Assembly (NCBI GenBank): GCA_018067145.1
Contig: JAGPVD010000009.1
Coordinates: 1 to 46,927 of the forward strand
Reading direction: 5' to 3'
Length of the DNA: 46,927 nt
Source of the DNA: Methyloceanibacter sp.
Lineage (GTDB): Bacteria > Pseudomonadota > Alphaproteobacteria > Rhizobiales > Methyloligellaceae
The notes beneath the pieces were generated by a model, which saw nothing but the letters and a program-made list of their open reading frames with translations, did no database searches and had not been told where the DNA came from. The position numbers and the translations under genes were made by a program. Shown piece by piece: positions 33,722 through 43,082 of the stretch (within the stretch, counting starts at the first letter, position 1; each line of letters opens with the position of its first letter).

Positions 33722-35839
33722 TCAGCCTGCCCGCATCAACCGAACTGCATCGTCACGCTCGAACAGATAGAGTAGGAGCCGCAAAGCCTCAGCGTCCTTC
33801 TCTTTGAGCGTCGGGTCGTGTGAGAGTCGTAGACGTGCTGCATCGCGTGCCGCTTCCAAAAGGTCTCGATGTTCCGGCAGGACGGCAATGCGGAACGCGG
33901 GCAGGCCGCTTTGCTTCGTGCCAAGCATTTCTCCGCCACCTCTGAGCCGCAAATCTTCCTCGGCGATAACGAAGCCGTCCTCAGTTGTTCGCATCACCTT
34001 CAACCGTTCTCGCGCATTGTCGGACAGGGGCGAGCGGTAGAGCAGGATGCAGGAAGACTCTGCAGCCCCTCGTCCCACGCGGCCGCGCAATTGATGAAGC
34101 TGCGCCAAGCCGAAGCGCTCAGCGTGCTCGATAATCATGATCGTGGCGTTCGGCACGTCGACGCCGACCTCGATGACCGTGGTGGATACGAGAATGGAAA
34201 GTTCGCCGGACGCAAACCGCGCCATCACCGCGTCTTTGTCTTTGCCAGAAAGTTGTCCGTGCACCAGACCGACCTTTTCCCCGAACTTGGCGCGGAGAGC
34301 TGCATAGCGTTCCTCGGCCGCGGCGGCGTCGATCAGCTCGGACTCGGCCACGAGGGGGCAGACCCAATAGACTTGTGCACCCTCGGCCACCGCGCGCCCC
34401 ACGCCATCGACAGCCTCATCCAAGCGTTGCAGGGGCACGGTGCGCGTAACGATGGGCTTTCGTCCCGGTGGTTTCTCGTCAAGCCGCGAAACGTCCATGT
34501 CGCCATAGCTTGTGAGCAAAAGCGTGCGCGGGATGGGCGTCGCTGTCATCAGCAGAAGCTCGGCGCCGATTCCCGTGGCCTTGGCCTGCAACGCCAACCT
34601 TTGATGCACCCCAAAGCGGTGCTGCTCGTCAATCACCGCAAGCCCGAGATCGCGGAATTGGATCGTCTCTTGGAACAGCGCATGCGTGCCGATGAGGGTG
34701 TCGATGTCGCCTTCCTTCAGGGCTTCCAGGATCGCTTCGCGTTCCCGGCCACGCTCCCTGCCTGTGAGCAACGCCACGCGTAGATTTGCCGCTTCCGCGA
34801 AACTGCTGATCGTGGCGAGATGCTGCCGGGCAAGAAGTTCGGTCGGCGCCATGAGGGCTGTCTGCGTGCCGGCTTCAATCGCGCTTGCCATGGCCAGCAG
34901 CGCGACAACGGTTTTGCCACTGCCGACGTCGCCCTGGAGCAGGCGGAGCATGCGGTGGGGGCTGGCAAGATCGTCATCGATCGATGCGAGGGCATTCGCT
35001 TGAGCGCCCGTCAGAGCGAAGGGCAGGGCATCTTGGATTGTTTTGCGGATCTTGCCAGACGCCTTCAGCCCCCTCCCGGCGCGTTTCTTGAAGCGCTGTC
35101 GGACAATGGCGAGCGCAAGCTGGTTGGCCAAAAGCTCGTCATAGGCCAGCCGCGCCCGTGCTGTTGACGAAGGCAGAAGGTCGGCCTCGGTTTCCGGCGC
35201 ATGAAGCGCCTTGGTGGCTTCCGCAAAAGAAGGCCAATCATATTTTGAGAGAAGATCCGCATCGATCCACTCGGGCAGATCAGGAATCTGGGTGAGCGCC
35301 CCGGTGATCGCCTTGCGTAAGGTCATATTGGTGAGCCCCGCAGTCAGAGGATAAATGGGCTCGATGGGAGGTAACGTGTCTGGGCCATCCGCCGCCGCCA
35401 CGTGATCGGGGTGAGGCATTTGCAACGACCCGTCATAGGATTCGATCCTGCCCGAGATGATGCGCTTGCTGTTCACTGGCAGTAGACGCTTCAGAAAGGA
35501 ATGATCGGCCCTGAAATAGGTCAGCTCCAGGGCGCCGGACTCATCCTCGACCAGCACCCGATAGGGCGCCCGCGAATTCCGTCGGCTGCCACCTGGCCGA
35601 TGCTCCGTGACCGTCACGTCGAGCGTTGCCAGTTCCCCGACCGTGGCATCGGCGATTCGCGGAATAAGCGCCCGGTCCACGAGGCCCACGGGCAAATGCC
35701 ACAGAAGATCGACCGTCCGGGCATGGGCGCCCTGGTGCCGTGGGGCCACCAATCGGTTGAGCAGCCCTTCGATACGAGGCCCGACGCCTTTCAGAGCGCG
35801 GGCTGAGGCGAATAGAGGGGCTAAGCGAGGTGGACGCAT
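33722..35839 (-). CDS. recG: ATP-dependent DNA helicase RecG
   Basis: RecG remodels stalled replication forks and branched recombination intermediates. From MRPPRLAPLFASARALKGVG the product has 705 residues, the usual length. The wedge/OB domain is in the first 250 residues. Walker A is GDVGSGKT with Lys309, the DExH box is DEQH, and GTHALFQE, TATPIPRT and QLRGRVGRG follow. The frame is open 69 bases upstream, but that part has no family match. It is divergent from sdhE and mfd, with fewer than 100 bases between recG and sdhE. Confidence 0.97.
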   Translation of the reverse strand: MRPPRLAPLFASARALKGVGPRIEGLLNRLVAPRHQGAHARTVDLLWHLPVGLVDRALIPRIADATVGELATLDVTVTEHRPGGSRRNSRAPYRVLVEDESGALELTYFRADHSFLKRLLPVNSKRIISGRIESYDGSLQMPHPDHVAAADGPDTLPPIEPIYPLTAGLTNMTLRKAITGALTQIPDLPEWIDADLLSKYDWPSFAEATKALHAPETEADLLPSSTARARLAYDELLANQLALAIVRQRFKKRAGRGLKASGKIRKTIQDALPFALTGAQANALASIDDDLASPHRMLRLLQGDVGSGKTVVALLAMASAIEAGTQTALMAPTELLARQHLATISSFAEAANLRVALLTGRERGREREAILEALKEGDIDTLIGTHALFQETIQFRDLGLAVIDEQHRFGVHQRLALQAKATGIGAELLLMTATPIPRTLLLTSYGDMDVSRLDEKPPGRKPIVTRTVPLQRLDEAVDGVGRAVAEGAQVYWVCPLVAESELIDAAAAEERYAALRAKFGEKVGLVHGQLSGKDKDAVMARFASGELSILVSTTVIEVGVDVPNATIMIIEHAERFGLAQLHQLRGRVGRGAAESSCILLYRSPLSDNARERLKVMRTTEDGFVIAEEDLRLRGGGEMLGTKQSGLPAFRIAVLPEHRDLLEAARDAARLRLSHDPTLKEKDAEALRLLLYLFERDDAVRLMRAG

Positions 35840-35932
35840 GGAATTCCCGTGTATAACGGCACGGCGGAGCCGAGCTTTGAATCGGTCGGCTCGCACTCTG
35901 TAACCCACCGCTTAAGACTGAAAGCATGGATC

Positions 35933-36205
35933 ATGTCGAGTGATCTTGGAATGCGCCGGCGCCGGGCAGTATGGCGGGCGACTCACCGGGGCTCTAAGGA
36001 GATGGACCATCTGCTTGGTCATTATACCGAGCAAACCATCGACAGCATGAACGCTAATGAGATCGCCGTGCTCGAGCGTCTGATCGAGACCGCGGACCCT
36101 CAAATCGAGTTATGCTTATATGAGGGCTACACGCTCGACGACGCCGAGCTCGATGCGCTCATGGCCCGCATGCGGCGCTTCCACGGCCTGCCCAAAGCCA
36201 GCTAG
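35933..36205 (+). CDS. sdhE: FAD assembly factor SdhE
   Basis: SdhE helps attach FAD covalently to the SdhA subunit of succinate dehydrogenase. The 90-residue product has the family motif RGSKE (RGxxE, residues 19-23), followed by EMDHLLGHYTE and LERLIETADPQIELCL. The size is normal. The gene sits between recG and mfd, an order seen in many Hyphomicrobiales. It is far from the sdh operon, which is not in this window. The frame is open upstream, but the start at 35933 matches the family. Confidence 0.93.
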   Translation: MSSDLGMRRRRAVWRATHRGSKEMDHLLGHYTEQTIDSMNANEIAVLERLIETADPQIELCLYEGYTLDDAELDALMARMRRFHGLPKAS

Positions 36206-36231
36206 AGACGAGCTAGGCCCACGATATCGCC

Positions 36232-39200
36232 ATGAGTGCTGTGCCCAATCTTCCATCCTTGCCGGTCGATCTCCTCTTAAAGGGCTCGCGTACGATTGCG
36301 AGCGGCGTGCCCGAGGGCTTCGACGCGGTTCTGCTTGGCGAGCTGGCGCGACAGGCCGGTGCGCCGGTTCTGCATGTGGCCCGCGACGCCAATCGGCTCG
36401 CGACCCTGGCGGATGCGATTTCCTTCTTCGCGCCAGACCTCCAGGTGCTGAGCTTCCCGGCCTGGGATAGTGTTCCTTATGACCGCGTGGCGCCCAATGC
36501 AGAGATCATCGCGACCCGGATCGAAACGCTTGCCGCGCTGACCGAGCGTGCGCCCGACCACAAGTCGTCCCTGGTGTTGCTCACCACGGTCAACGCTGTG
36601 CTCCAGCGTGTACCGCCGCCCGCTTTCATCGCCGGGGCCAATCTCAACCTCCGGTCCGGCAGCGTCATGTCGATGCAGGACCTCATCGGGCGGCTGGAAA
36701 CTTCAGGCTATGGTCGCGCCGGCACCGTGACGGACCCCGGCCAATACGCCGTTCGCGGCGGCATTCTCGATCTCTATCCGCCGGGCGGACAGCCTGTGCG
36801 CCTCGATTTCTTTGGCGACACCCTCGAATCCCTGCGCGCCTTCGACCCGGATACCCAGCGGACCGAAACAAGATTGGATTCGATCCATTTTTTGCCCATG
36901 AGCGAAGTGTCGCTAACGCCGGACGTCCGGGCGAATTTCCGTCAGCGCTATGTGGAGCTGTTTGGCACCGTCAAAGGCGACGATCCGCTCTACGAGGCGA
37001 TCTCAGCAGGGCAGCAGCATCAAGGCATGGAGCATTGGCTACCGCTGTTCCACGACAAGCTCGCCACGCTGTTCGACTATCTGTCTGATGCGGTGGTGAC
37101 GCTCGACCCCCTCGTTGACGACGCGCGCGAGAGCCGGATCGAGCAGGTCGCCGATCACTATGATGCCCGCGCAGAAGCGCTTGAGCGCAAGGCCTTTGGC
37201 GCGCCGCCATATCATCCTGTCCCAGCTGACAGCATGTTTCTCACCGAGACAGACTGGCAGGGCGCGCTTAGCAGCCGCCAGGTGGTCGCGCTCGAAACTT
37301 TCGAGCGGCCGGAGGAGGGGTCTACGAATGTTGTCTCGTTCGGCGGGCGCCAAGGGCGCACGTTTTCAGCCGAACGGCAGACCGAGGACACCAATGTCTT
37401 CGATGCGGTTGTCGCTCATGCAAAGGGTCTGATCGGCAAACATAAGCTGGTGATTGTCGCGTGTTGGAGCGTTGGCGCGCGGGAGCGTCTCGCCACGTTG
37501 CTCGCCCAGCATGGCTTGACCGAGACAGTGCGGGTGGAGAATGTCACCGAAGCTGTCGCTGCGCCGCCAAATGCCACATCCGTCGCCGTGTTGCCGTTAG
37601 AGACGGGCTTCGAGGGGCCTGGTATCGCTGTCATTGGCGAACAGGACATTCTTGGCGACCGGCTGGTGCGCAAGGCGCGAGTCAAGAAGGCGAGCGACGC
37701 CCTGACCGAGGCCTCAAGCCTCAGCGTCGGCGACCTCGTTGTCCACGCCGACCATGGCATTGGGCGTTTCATTGGTCTGACAACGATCGAGGCGAACGGC
37801 GAGCCTCATGACTGTCTTGAGCTGCATTACCACAACAGCGACAAGCTCTATCTGCCGGTCGAGAATATCGAGCTTCTGACACGCTACGGGTCGGACGAGT
37901 CAGGCGTGCAGCTCGACAAACTCGGTGGTGTGGCCTGGCAGTCGCGCAAGGCCAAGCTGAAAAAGCGCATCCTCGACATGGCCGAGAAGCTCATCAAGGT
38001 CGCCGCTATGCGCGAGCTGCGCAAAGCACCGGTCTTCGAACCCCAAGACGGAACCTATAACGAGTTCGCGGCGCGTTTTCCCTATGAGGAAACCGAGGAT
38101 CAGCAAACCTGCATCAACGCGGTGCTCGAGGACCTGGCGAGCGGACGTCCCATGGACCGGCTGGTCTGCGGCGATGTGGGCTTCGGCAAGACCGAAGTGG
38201 CGTTGCGTGCCAGCTTGATCGCCGTTCTCGCCGGCAAGCAAGTTGCGCTTGTTGTCCCGACGACACTTCTTGCTCGCCAGCATTTCCACACCTTTACGGA
38301 ACGGTTCAGGGGGCTTCCGGTGAAAATTGCCCAAGCCTCGCGGCTAGTGAGCGGCAAAGAATTGATGGAGGCGAAAGACCAGATCAAGACCGGCGCTGTG
38401 GACATCATCATCGGCACCCACGCGCTGCTCGGTAAGGGTATTGAGTTCTCCGATCTTGGGCTGTTGATTATCGATGAGGAACAGCATTTCGGCGTGAAGC
38501 ACAAAGAGCGGCTGAAGCAATTGCGCGAGGACGTGCATGTGCTGACGCTGACGGCGACGCCGATCCCGCGCACTCTGCAGCTTGCGCTGTCGGGCGTGCG
38601 CGAAATGTCCTTGATCGCCACGCCGCCCGTCGATCGCCTCGCGGTGCGGACCTATGTGACGCCGTTCGATCCCATGACGTTGCGGGAAGCATTGTTGCGC
38701 GAGCGGTTCCGTGGCGGGCAAGCGTTCTTTGTGGTGCCGCGCATTTCCGATCTTGACGAGGCCGCCGCCTTCTTGAAAGAGCACGTGCCGGAGCTGCGCG
38801 TTGCGCGCGCTCATGGTCAGATAGCGAGCAGCGAACTCGACCAGGTGATGAACGCCTTCTACGACCGCAAATACGATGTGCTGCTGTCGACCACTATCGT
38901 TGAGTCTGGTCTCGATATTCCCTCGGCCAATACTCTGATCGTGTATCGCGCCGACATGTTCGGCCTGGCGCAGCTGTACCAACTACGTGGCCGTGTCGGC
39001 CGCTCCAAGGTCCGCGCTTATGCCTATTTCACCATTCGAGCCGACGCGCGACTGACGCCGGCGGCGGCGAAGCGACTGGAAGTGCTTCAGTCGCTCGATA
39101 CGTTGGGTGCTGGCTTCATCCTGGCGAGCCACGACCTCGACCATAGGGGTGCCGGCAACTTGTTGGGCGAGGAACAGTCGGGCCATATCCGTGAGGTCGG

Positions 39201-39741
39201 CTTCGAGCTTTACCAGTCCATGCTGGAAGAGGCAGTGGCCACGCTCAAGGGTGGCGACGGGGATGTCGAGGACCAATGGTCGCCGCGCATCAATCTCGGC
39301 ACGTCGGTGCTCATCCCCGAAGACTATGTGCTCGATCTGCAAGTGCGGCTTGGGCTCTATCGCCGTTTGGCAGCCGTGGAGAGTGCCGAGGCGATCGAGG
39401 GCTTTGCAGCGGAACTGATCGACCGCTTCGGGCCGTTGCCGGAAGAAGTGCACCATCTCCTCAACGTGGTTGAGATCAAGGGGCTATGCCGTCAGGCGGG
39501 CATCGAGCAGATCGACGCTGGGCCGAAGGGTGCCGTCATCGCTTTCCGCAACAACAATTTCGCCAATCCCGACGGTCTGATCCGCTTCATCAGCGTGGCC
39601 GGTAAGAAGGTGAAGCTCCAGCCCGACCACAAGTTGATCTACTACCACAATTGGCCGATCCCAGAGGATCGCCTGGCGGGCACACGCGACCTCCTGAAGC
39701 GTCTGGCGGCGATCGCTGACCCTGGGAAGCAGGCAGCTTAG
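36232..39741 (+). CDS. mfd: transcription-repair coupling factor
   Basis: Mfd pushes stalled RNA polymerase off DNA lesions and recruits UvrA, which is also encoded in this window. The 1169-residue product has the UvrB-like N-terminal module (FPAWDSVPYDRVAPNAEI, then GQYAVRGGILDLYPPG) and the RNA polymerase-interacting domain (VGDLVVHADHGIGRFIGL). The RecG-like translocase has Walker A GDVGFGKTEV with Lys653, DEEQ at 748-751, TATPIPRTLQLAL and QLRGRVGRSK. A C-terminal domain of the TRCF type follows. Nothing is missing. Its stop codon abuts that of the convergent peptide-binding protein gene, with no bases between. Confidence 0.98.
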   Translation: MSAVPNLPSLPVDLLLKGSRTIASGVPEGFDAVLLGELARQAGAPVLHVARDANRLATLADAISFFAPDLQVLSFPAWDSVPYDRVAPNAEIIATRIETLAALTERAPDHKSSLVLLTTVNAVLQRVPPPAFIAGANLNLRSGSVMSMQDLIGRLETSGYGRAGTVTDPGQYAVRGGILDLYPPGGQPVRLDFFGDTLESLRAFDPDTQRTETRLDSIHFLPMSEVSLTPDVRANFRQRYVELFGTVKGDDPLYEAISAGQQHQGMEHWLPLFHDKLATLFDYLSDAVVTLDPLVDDARESRIEQVADHYDARAEALERKAFGAPPYHPVPADSMFLTETDWQGALSSRQVVALETFERPEEGSTNVVSFGGRQGRTFSAERQTEDTNVFDAVVAHAKGLIGKHKLVIVACWSVGARERLATLLAQHGLTETVRVENVTEAVAAPPNATSVAVLPLETGFEGPGIAVIGEQDILGDRLVRKARVKKASDALTEASSLSVGDLVVHADHGIGRFIGLTTIEANGEPHDCLELHYHNSDKLYLPVENIELLTRYGSDESGVQLDKLGGVAWQSRKAKLKKRILDMAEKLIKVAAMRELRKAPVFEPQDGTYNEFAARFPYEETEDQQTCINAVLEDLASGRPMDRLVCGDVGFGKTEVALRASLIAVLAGKQVALVVPTTLLARQHFHTFTERFRGLPVKIAQASRLVSGKELMEAKDQIKTGAVDIIIGTHALLGKGIEFSDLGLLIIDEEQHFGVKHKERLKQLREDVHVLTLTATPIPRTLQLALSGVREMSLIATPPVDRLAVRTYVTPFDPMTLREALLRERFRGGQAFFVVPRISDLDEAAAFLKEHVPELRVARAHGQIASSELDQVMNAFYDRKYDVLLSTTIVESGLDIPSANTLIVYRADMFGLAQLYQLRGRVGRSKVRAYAYFTIRADARLTPAAAKRLEVLQSLDTLGAGFILASHDLDHRGAGNLLGEEQSGHIREVGFELYQSMLEEAVATLKGGDGDVEDQWSPRINLGTSVLIPEDYVLDLQVRLGLYRRLAAVESAEAIEGFAAELIDRFGPLPEEVHHLLNVVEIKGLCRQAGIEQIDAGPKGAVIAFRNNNFANPDGLIRFISVAGKKVKLQPDHKLIYYHNWPIPEDRLAGTRDLLKRLAAIADPGKQAA

Positions 39742-41556
39742 CTAGCGCTCGTCACCGCTGTCCGTATTGTCCTCGGGCTCAAGCCACCACGTGTCGAGCT
39801 GATAGCCATAGAGGGGCGTCTTCTCCGGCCGCTTCAATGTGTCCCAATGCGCCACCCATTGCCGGGGCAGATAAAACAAGGGCACGACGTAATCGCCTGA
39901 TACCAGCACGCGGTCGAGCGCACGGACTGCCGAGATGAAGCTCTTGCGATCCTTCGCCCGGAGCATCGCCTCGATCATAGCGTCGGCCGCCTCGCTTTTT
40001 ACACCCGGATAGTTGAACGATCCCTCGGTCGCCGCGGCTTGGCTGCCCCAGCGGAACGATTGTTCGTTTCCGGGCGATAGCGACACACCCCAGAAATTCT
40101 GGATCATGTCGAAGTCGTAGGTCTGTTTGCGCCGCTGATACTGCGCCGAGTCGACCTGGCGGATTTTTGCTTCGATGCCCACTTGCTTGAGCGCTCGCGC
40201 ATAGGTGAGGAGAAGCCGCTCCTGATCTCGGGTTGCGGCAAGAATTTCGAATTCAAAGGGCTCGCCTGATTTTTTGTTGACGAGCTTTCCGTCTTTCAAC
40301 TCGTAGCCGGCGTCCTGGAGGAGCGTTAGAGCTTCCACGCGGGCCTTCCGGTTTTGCCCGGTGTCGTCGCTCACCGGGAAGGAGAAATCGCCGTCCATGA
40401 CTGAAGGCTTCACAGCTTCGGGGAAGGGCGCCAGGAGCGCGCGCTCGGTCGCGTCTGCCGGATGGCCATGGGACGATAGCTCCGATCGCGCGAAGTAACT
40501 TTCTGTGCGCGCATATTGACCGTGATAGAGCGTGCGGTTCACCCATTCAAAGTCGAACAACCGAATAAGAGCCTGGCGCACGCGTGGGTCGGCAAAGATT
40601 GGCCGGCGCGTATTGAACACCAGCGCCGACATGCCGGCTGGTGTCTCCACGGGAAGGGACTCTTTGATGACCTCGCCATCGTGCATGGCAGGGAAGTCGT
40701 AACCCTCGGCCCAGCGCGTCGGGTCGGTCTCTTTGCGAAGCTGCACCAGGCCAGACTTAAACGCCTCGAACATGCTGCCCATATCGCGATAATAGTCGAA
40801 GCGTATCCGGTCGAAATTATAGAGGCCGCGATTGACCGGCAGGTCTCGTCCCCAATAATTAGGGTCCCGCTTGTAGGTGATGGTCTTGCCCGGATCGAGT
40901 TTCTCGATGACGTAAGGCCCGCTGCCAATGCGCGGCTCAAGCGTAGTCTTCTCGAAGGTCTCCGCACTCAGCAGGTGGCTCGGCAGGACCGGCATCAGGC
41001 CCATGATTAACGGCATCTCACGGTCGCCGGACCCATCAAAGGTGAAGCGGACTTTCCGTTCGCCCGTCTTCTCCACCTTCGCGACCTTTTTGTAATAGGA
41101 GCGATGGTTTGGCCGCCCATGGTCCCGCAGGACGCCATGGGAGAAGATCACATCTTCGACAGTGATTGGCCTACTGTCGGAGAATTTGGCCTCTGGGTTC
41201 AGCGTGAACTCCACATAACTCCGGTCTGGAGGTGTCTCGACGTCCTCAGCGATCAGGCCGTAAAGCGTGAAGGGCTCGTCATTAGCCCGCGCCAATAAGC
41301 TCTCATAGAGATACTCGCGCACGCCGTCTGCCGAGACGCCTTTTACAATCAATGGGTTGAGACTATCGAAGGAGCCCCGCACAGCGAAGGTGGCCCGGCC
41401 GCCTCTGGGGGCATCCGGGTTGGCATAGGGGAAGTGAGTGAAATCCTCGGCCTCGCGCGGCGCACCGTGCATGGCAAGCCCGGACGCAGCCTGCGCAGGA
41501 CCACCGGCCAAGATCAGTGCCATTGCCAAGGCGAGTAACGAAATTCGGGCTTTCAA
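39742..41556 (-). CDS. peptide ABC transporter substrate-binding protein (YejA-like)
   Basis: This family 5 extracellular solute-binding protein resembles YejA, which binds oligopeptides for import. The core has FTHFPYANPDAPRGG, GSFDSLNPLIVKG and the Trp/Gly-rich DFDMIQNFWGVSLSPGNEQ. I prefer a TTG at 41556 with AAGG just upstream, because it gives a compact signal peptide (KARISLLALAMALILAGGPA). ATG codons at 41598 and 41616 are in frame but lack a ribosome-binding site. From 41556 it has 604 residues. No permease or ATPase gene follows, so its partners must lie elsewhere. Confidence 0.88.
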   Translation of the reverse strand: MKARISLLALAMALILAGGPAQAASGLAMHGAPREAEDFTHFPYANPDAPRGGRATFAVRGSFDSLNPLIVKGVSADGVREYLYESLLARANDEPFTLYGLIAEDVETPPDRSYVEFTLNPEAKFSDSRPITVEDVIFSHGVLRDHGRPNHRSYYKKVAKVEKTGERKVRFTFDGSGDREMPLIMGLMPVLPSHLLSAETFEKTTLEPRIGSGPYVIEKLDPGKTITYKRDPNYWGRDLPVNRGLYNFDRIRFDYYRDMGSMFEAFKSGLVQLRKETDPTRWAEGYDFPAMHDGEVIKESLPVETPAGMSALVFNTRRPIFADPRVRQALIRLFDFEWVNRTLYHGQYARTESYFARSELSSHGHPADATERALLAPFPEAVKPSVMDGDFSFPVSDDTGQNRKARVEALTLLQDAGYELKDGKLVNKKSGEPFEFEILAATRDQERLLLTYARALKQVGIEAKIRQVDSAQYQRRKQTYDFDMIQNFWGVSLSPGNEQSFRWGSQAAATEGSFNYPGVKSEAADAMIEAMLRAKDRKSFISAVRALDRVLVSGDYVVPLFYLPRQWVAHWDTLKRPEKTPLYGYQLDTWWLEPEDNTDSGDER

Positions 41557-41675
41557 CGGCGACCTTGCATGGCTATAGATGCCCTCGAATTGCACCATGA
41601 GGCTTAAGGGTAACATCCCTGAGAATACAAACAGACGCCGCAGCCTATCTCCAAGCTAACGAAAAAAGGTTAGAA

Positions 41676-41705
41676 CTCAGGAGGAGCGGTCGAGAAACTC
41701 CTGAG
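41676..41705. promoter_or_regulatory. inverted repeat in the yejA-like/ialB divergent region
   Basis: CTCAGGAG and CTCCTGAG, with 14 bases between them, form a perfect 8-bp inverted repeat about 120 bases before ialB. It could be an operator or a hairpin. The regulator is unknown. Confidence 0.3.
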
Positions 41706-41824
41706 GCCCCGGTACATAGCCATTTCTACGCCGCATTTCGGGTATTGACCCTAGTACAACGAAGTGGGCACGGGGTATTTCCGGCAGGTCTAAACTAGCC
41801 CGCAAATAAGAGGAAGGTCGATTG

Positions 41825-42583
41825 ATGATCAGGTCCAAGGATCGTTGGAGCACGCTGAGCCGCAGCGCGGGTCGTTGGATGCTCGGTGCTGGCGCCGGCG
41901 CGCTGGCCTTTGCCCTCGTGGCTCCCGTTGCTCTCGCTCAACAGGCGCAGCCGAAATCCACCGCAGCGCCGAAGGCCGCCGCCGCTGTGCCGGCCGCCGG
42001 ACAGACGGCTGAAGATGCCTGGGTCAAGCTCTGCATGAAGAACGACCAGACAGGCGCCAAGGAAATTTGTCTGGTGAACCATGAGGGGCTCGAGCCGAAC
42101 ACAGGCATGGTTCTCATTGCCGCCGCCGTTCGTAAGGTCGAGGGCGACGACAAGCAGCAGCTTCTTATCAGGGTCCCGACTGCCTATGCGTTGGTGATCC
42201 CGGCCGGTGTGCAGCTCCGCATCGATGAAGAAAAGCCGATCCAGCTGCAATACTCGATCTGCTTCCCGACGAGCTGTCAGGTGCAGATGGAGCTGACCGC
42301 CGAGCTCTATGAAAAGATGCGCTCCGGCAAGCAGATGGTCGTCGCCGCCATGAACATTCAGCAGAAGACCATGGGCTTCCCCGTGCCGCTGACTGGGTTC
42401 AGCAAGGCTTATGACGGCCCAGCGGTCGACAACGCCGAATACGAGGCTCAGCGCAGTAAGTTGATGGAGATGTTCCGCAAGCGTCAGGCCGATCTGGTCG
42501 CCAAGGCGAAGCAGGGGCAGCCCGCAGCCGGCGCGCCTGGCAATGCGACTGCACAGCAAAAGAAGGCTCCCGCGCCGCAGTAA
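41825..42583 (+). CDS. invasion-associated locus B family protein
   Basis: The 252-residue product has a signal peptide (GAGAGALAFALVAPVALAQQ) and an Ala/Pro-rich stretch before the IalB domain. Domain landmarks are AWVKLCMKNDQTGAKEICLV, LIRVPTAYALVIPAGVQLRI and YSICFPTSCQVQMEL, with four cysteines that likely form disulfides. A charged helix and an Ala/Gln-rich end follow. IalB was named from Bartonella, but free-living Hyphomicrobiales carry many copies, so an invasion role should not be assumed. A GAGGAAGG ribosome-binding site supports the ATG. Confidence 0.92.
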   Translation: MIRSKDRWSTLSRSAGRWMLGAGAGALAFALVAPVALAQQAQPKSTAAPKAAAAVPAAGQTAEDAWVKLCMKNDQTGAKEICLVNHEGLEPNTGMVLIAAAVRKVEGDDKQQLLIRVPTAYALVIPAGVQLRIDEEKPIQLQYSICFPTSCQVQMELTAELYEKMRSGKQMVVAAMNIQQKTMGFPVPLTGFSKAYDGPAVDNAEYEAQRSKLMEMFRKRQADLVAKAKQGQPAAGAPGNATAQQKKAPAPQ

Positions 42584-42610
42584 GCGTCTGCATTTCTGGA
42601 GCTTAAAGAT

Positions 42611-42646
42611 TAAAAGGCCGCGCCGGGTACCCGGGGCGGCCTTTTT
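42611..42646. terminator. bidirectional terminator between ialB and hspQ
   Basis: AAAAGGCCGC and GCGGCCTTTTT enclose a GC-rich core with the palindrome CCGGGTACCCGG. T-runs are present on both strands, serving both convergent genes. Confidence 0.9.
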
Positions 42647-42676
42647 GCATGTCGTGAGGAGTCCAGTGTGTGCGCC

Positions 42677-43009
42677 CTAGTGTTCCGGCACGTAGCGGAA
42701 ACGATATACACCGCCTTGCAACTCTTCGAACATCTCCGGCACTTGCGGATGACGCAGGGGTTCGTCGGAGGGGTCGGGCACAAGGTTCTGCTCCGATACA
42801 TAGGCGACATACTCGCTGTCGGAGTTCTCGGCAAGCAGATGGTAGAAGGGCTGATCCTTCGCCGGTCTGACATCTTTCGGGATGGATGCGTACCATTCAT
42901 CGGAATTGGAGAAGATGGGATCAACGTCGAAGATGACGCCACGGAACGGATAGAGCCGGTGACGTACCACCTGGCCGATCTGAAATCGGGCGTTACGGAC
43001 AGTAGACAT
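42677..43009 (-). CDS. hspQ: heat shock protein HspQ
   Basis: HspQ (YccV) binds hemimethylated DNA in E. coli and modulates Lon protease in enterobacteria. The 110-residue product starts MSTVRNARFQIGQVVRHRLY, with AGGGA upstream, and has the family core PFRGVIFDVDP, DQPFYHLLAEN and YVAYVSEQNLV. The length is normal. An ATG nine bases earlier is too close to the ribosome-binding site. It converges with ialB and follows the acyltransferase gene on the same strand. Confidence 0.93.
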   Translation of the reverse strand: MSTVRNARFQIGQVVRHRLYPFRGVIFDVDPIFSNSDEWYASIPKDVRPAKDQPFYHLLAENSDSEYVAYVSEQNLVPDPSDEPLRHPQVPEMFEELQGGVYRFRYVPEH

Positions 43010-43082
43010 TACGCGCATCCCTGTTCTTTGCGACGATATGATCTTGGGTCACTGACAGTGTCAACGCAGATAAAGTGTCGTC

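Noticed and set aside
33869-34783. A 304-codon plus-strand open frame.
   Set aside because: It is antisense to the well-conserved recG, has no family motifs, and follows from GC-rich codon use.
41795-42559. A 254-codon minus-strand open frame.
   Set aside because: It mirrors ialB, which has a signal peptide and family motifs; the antisense product has none.
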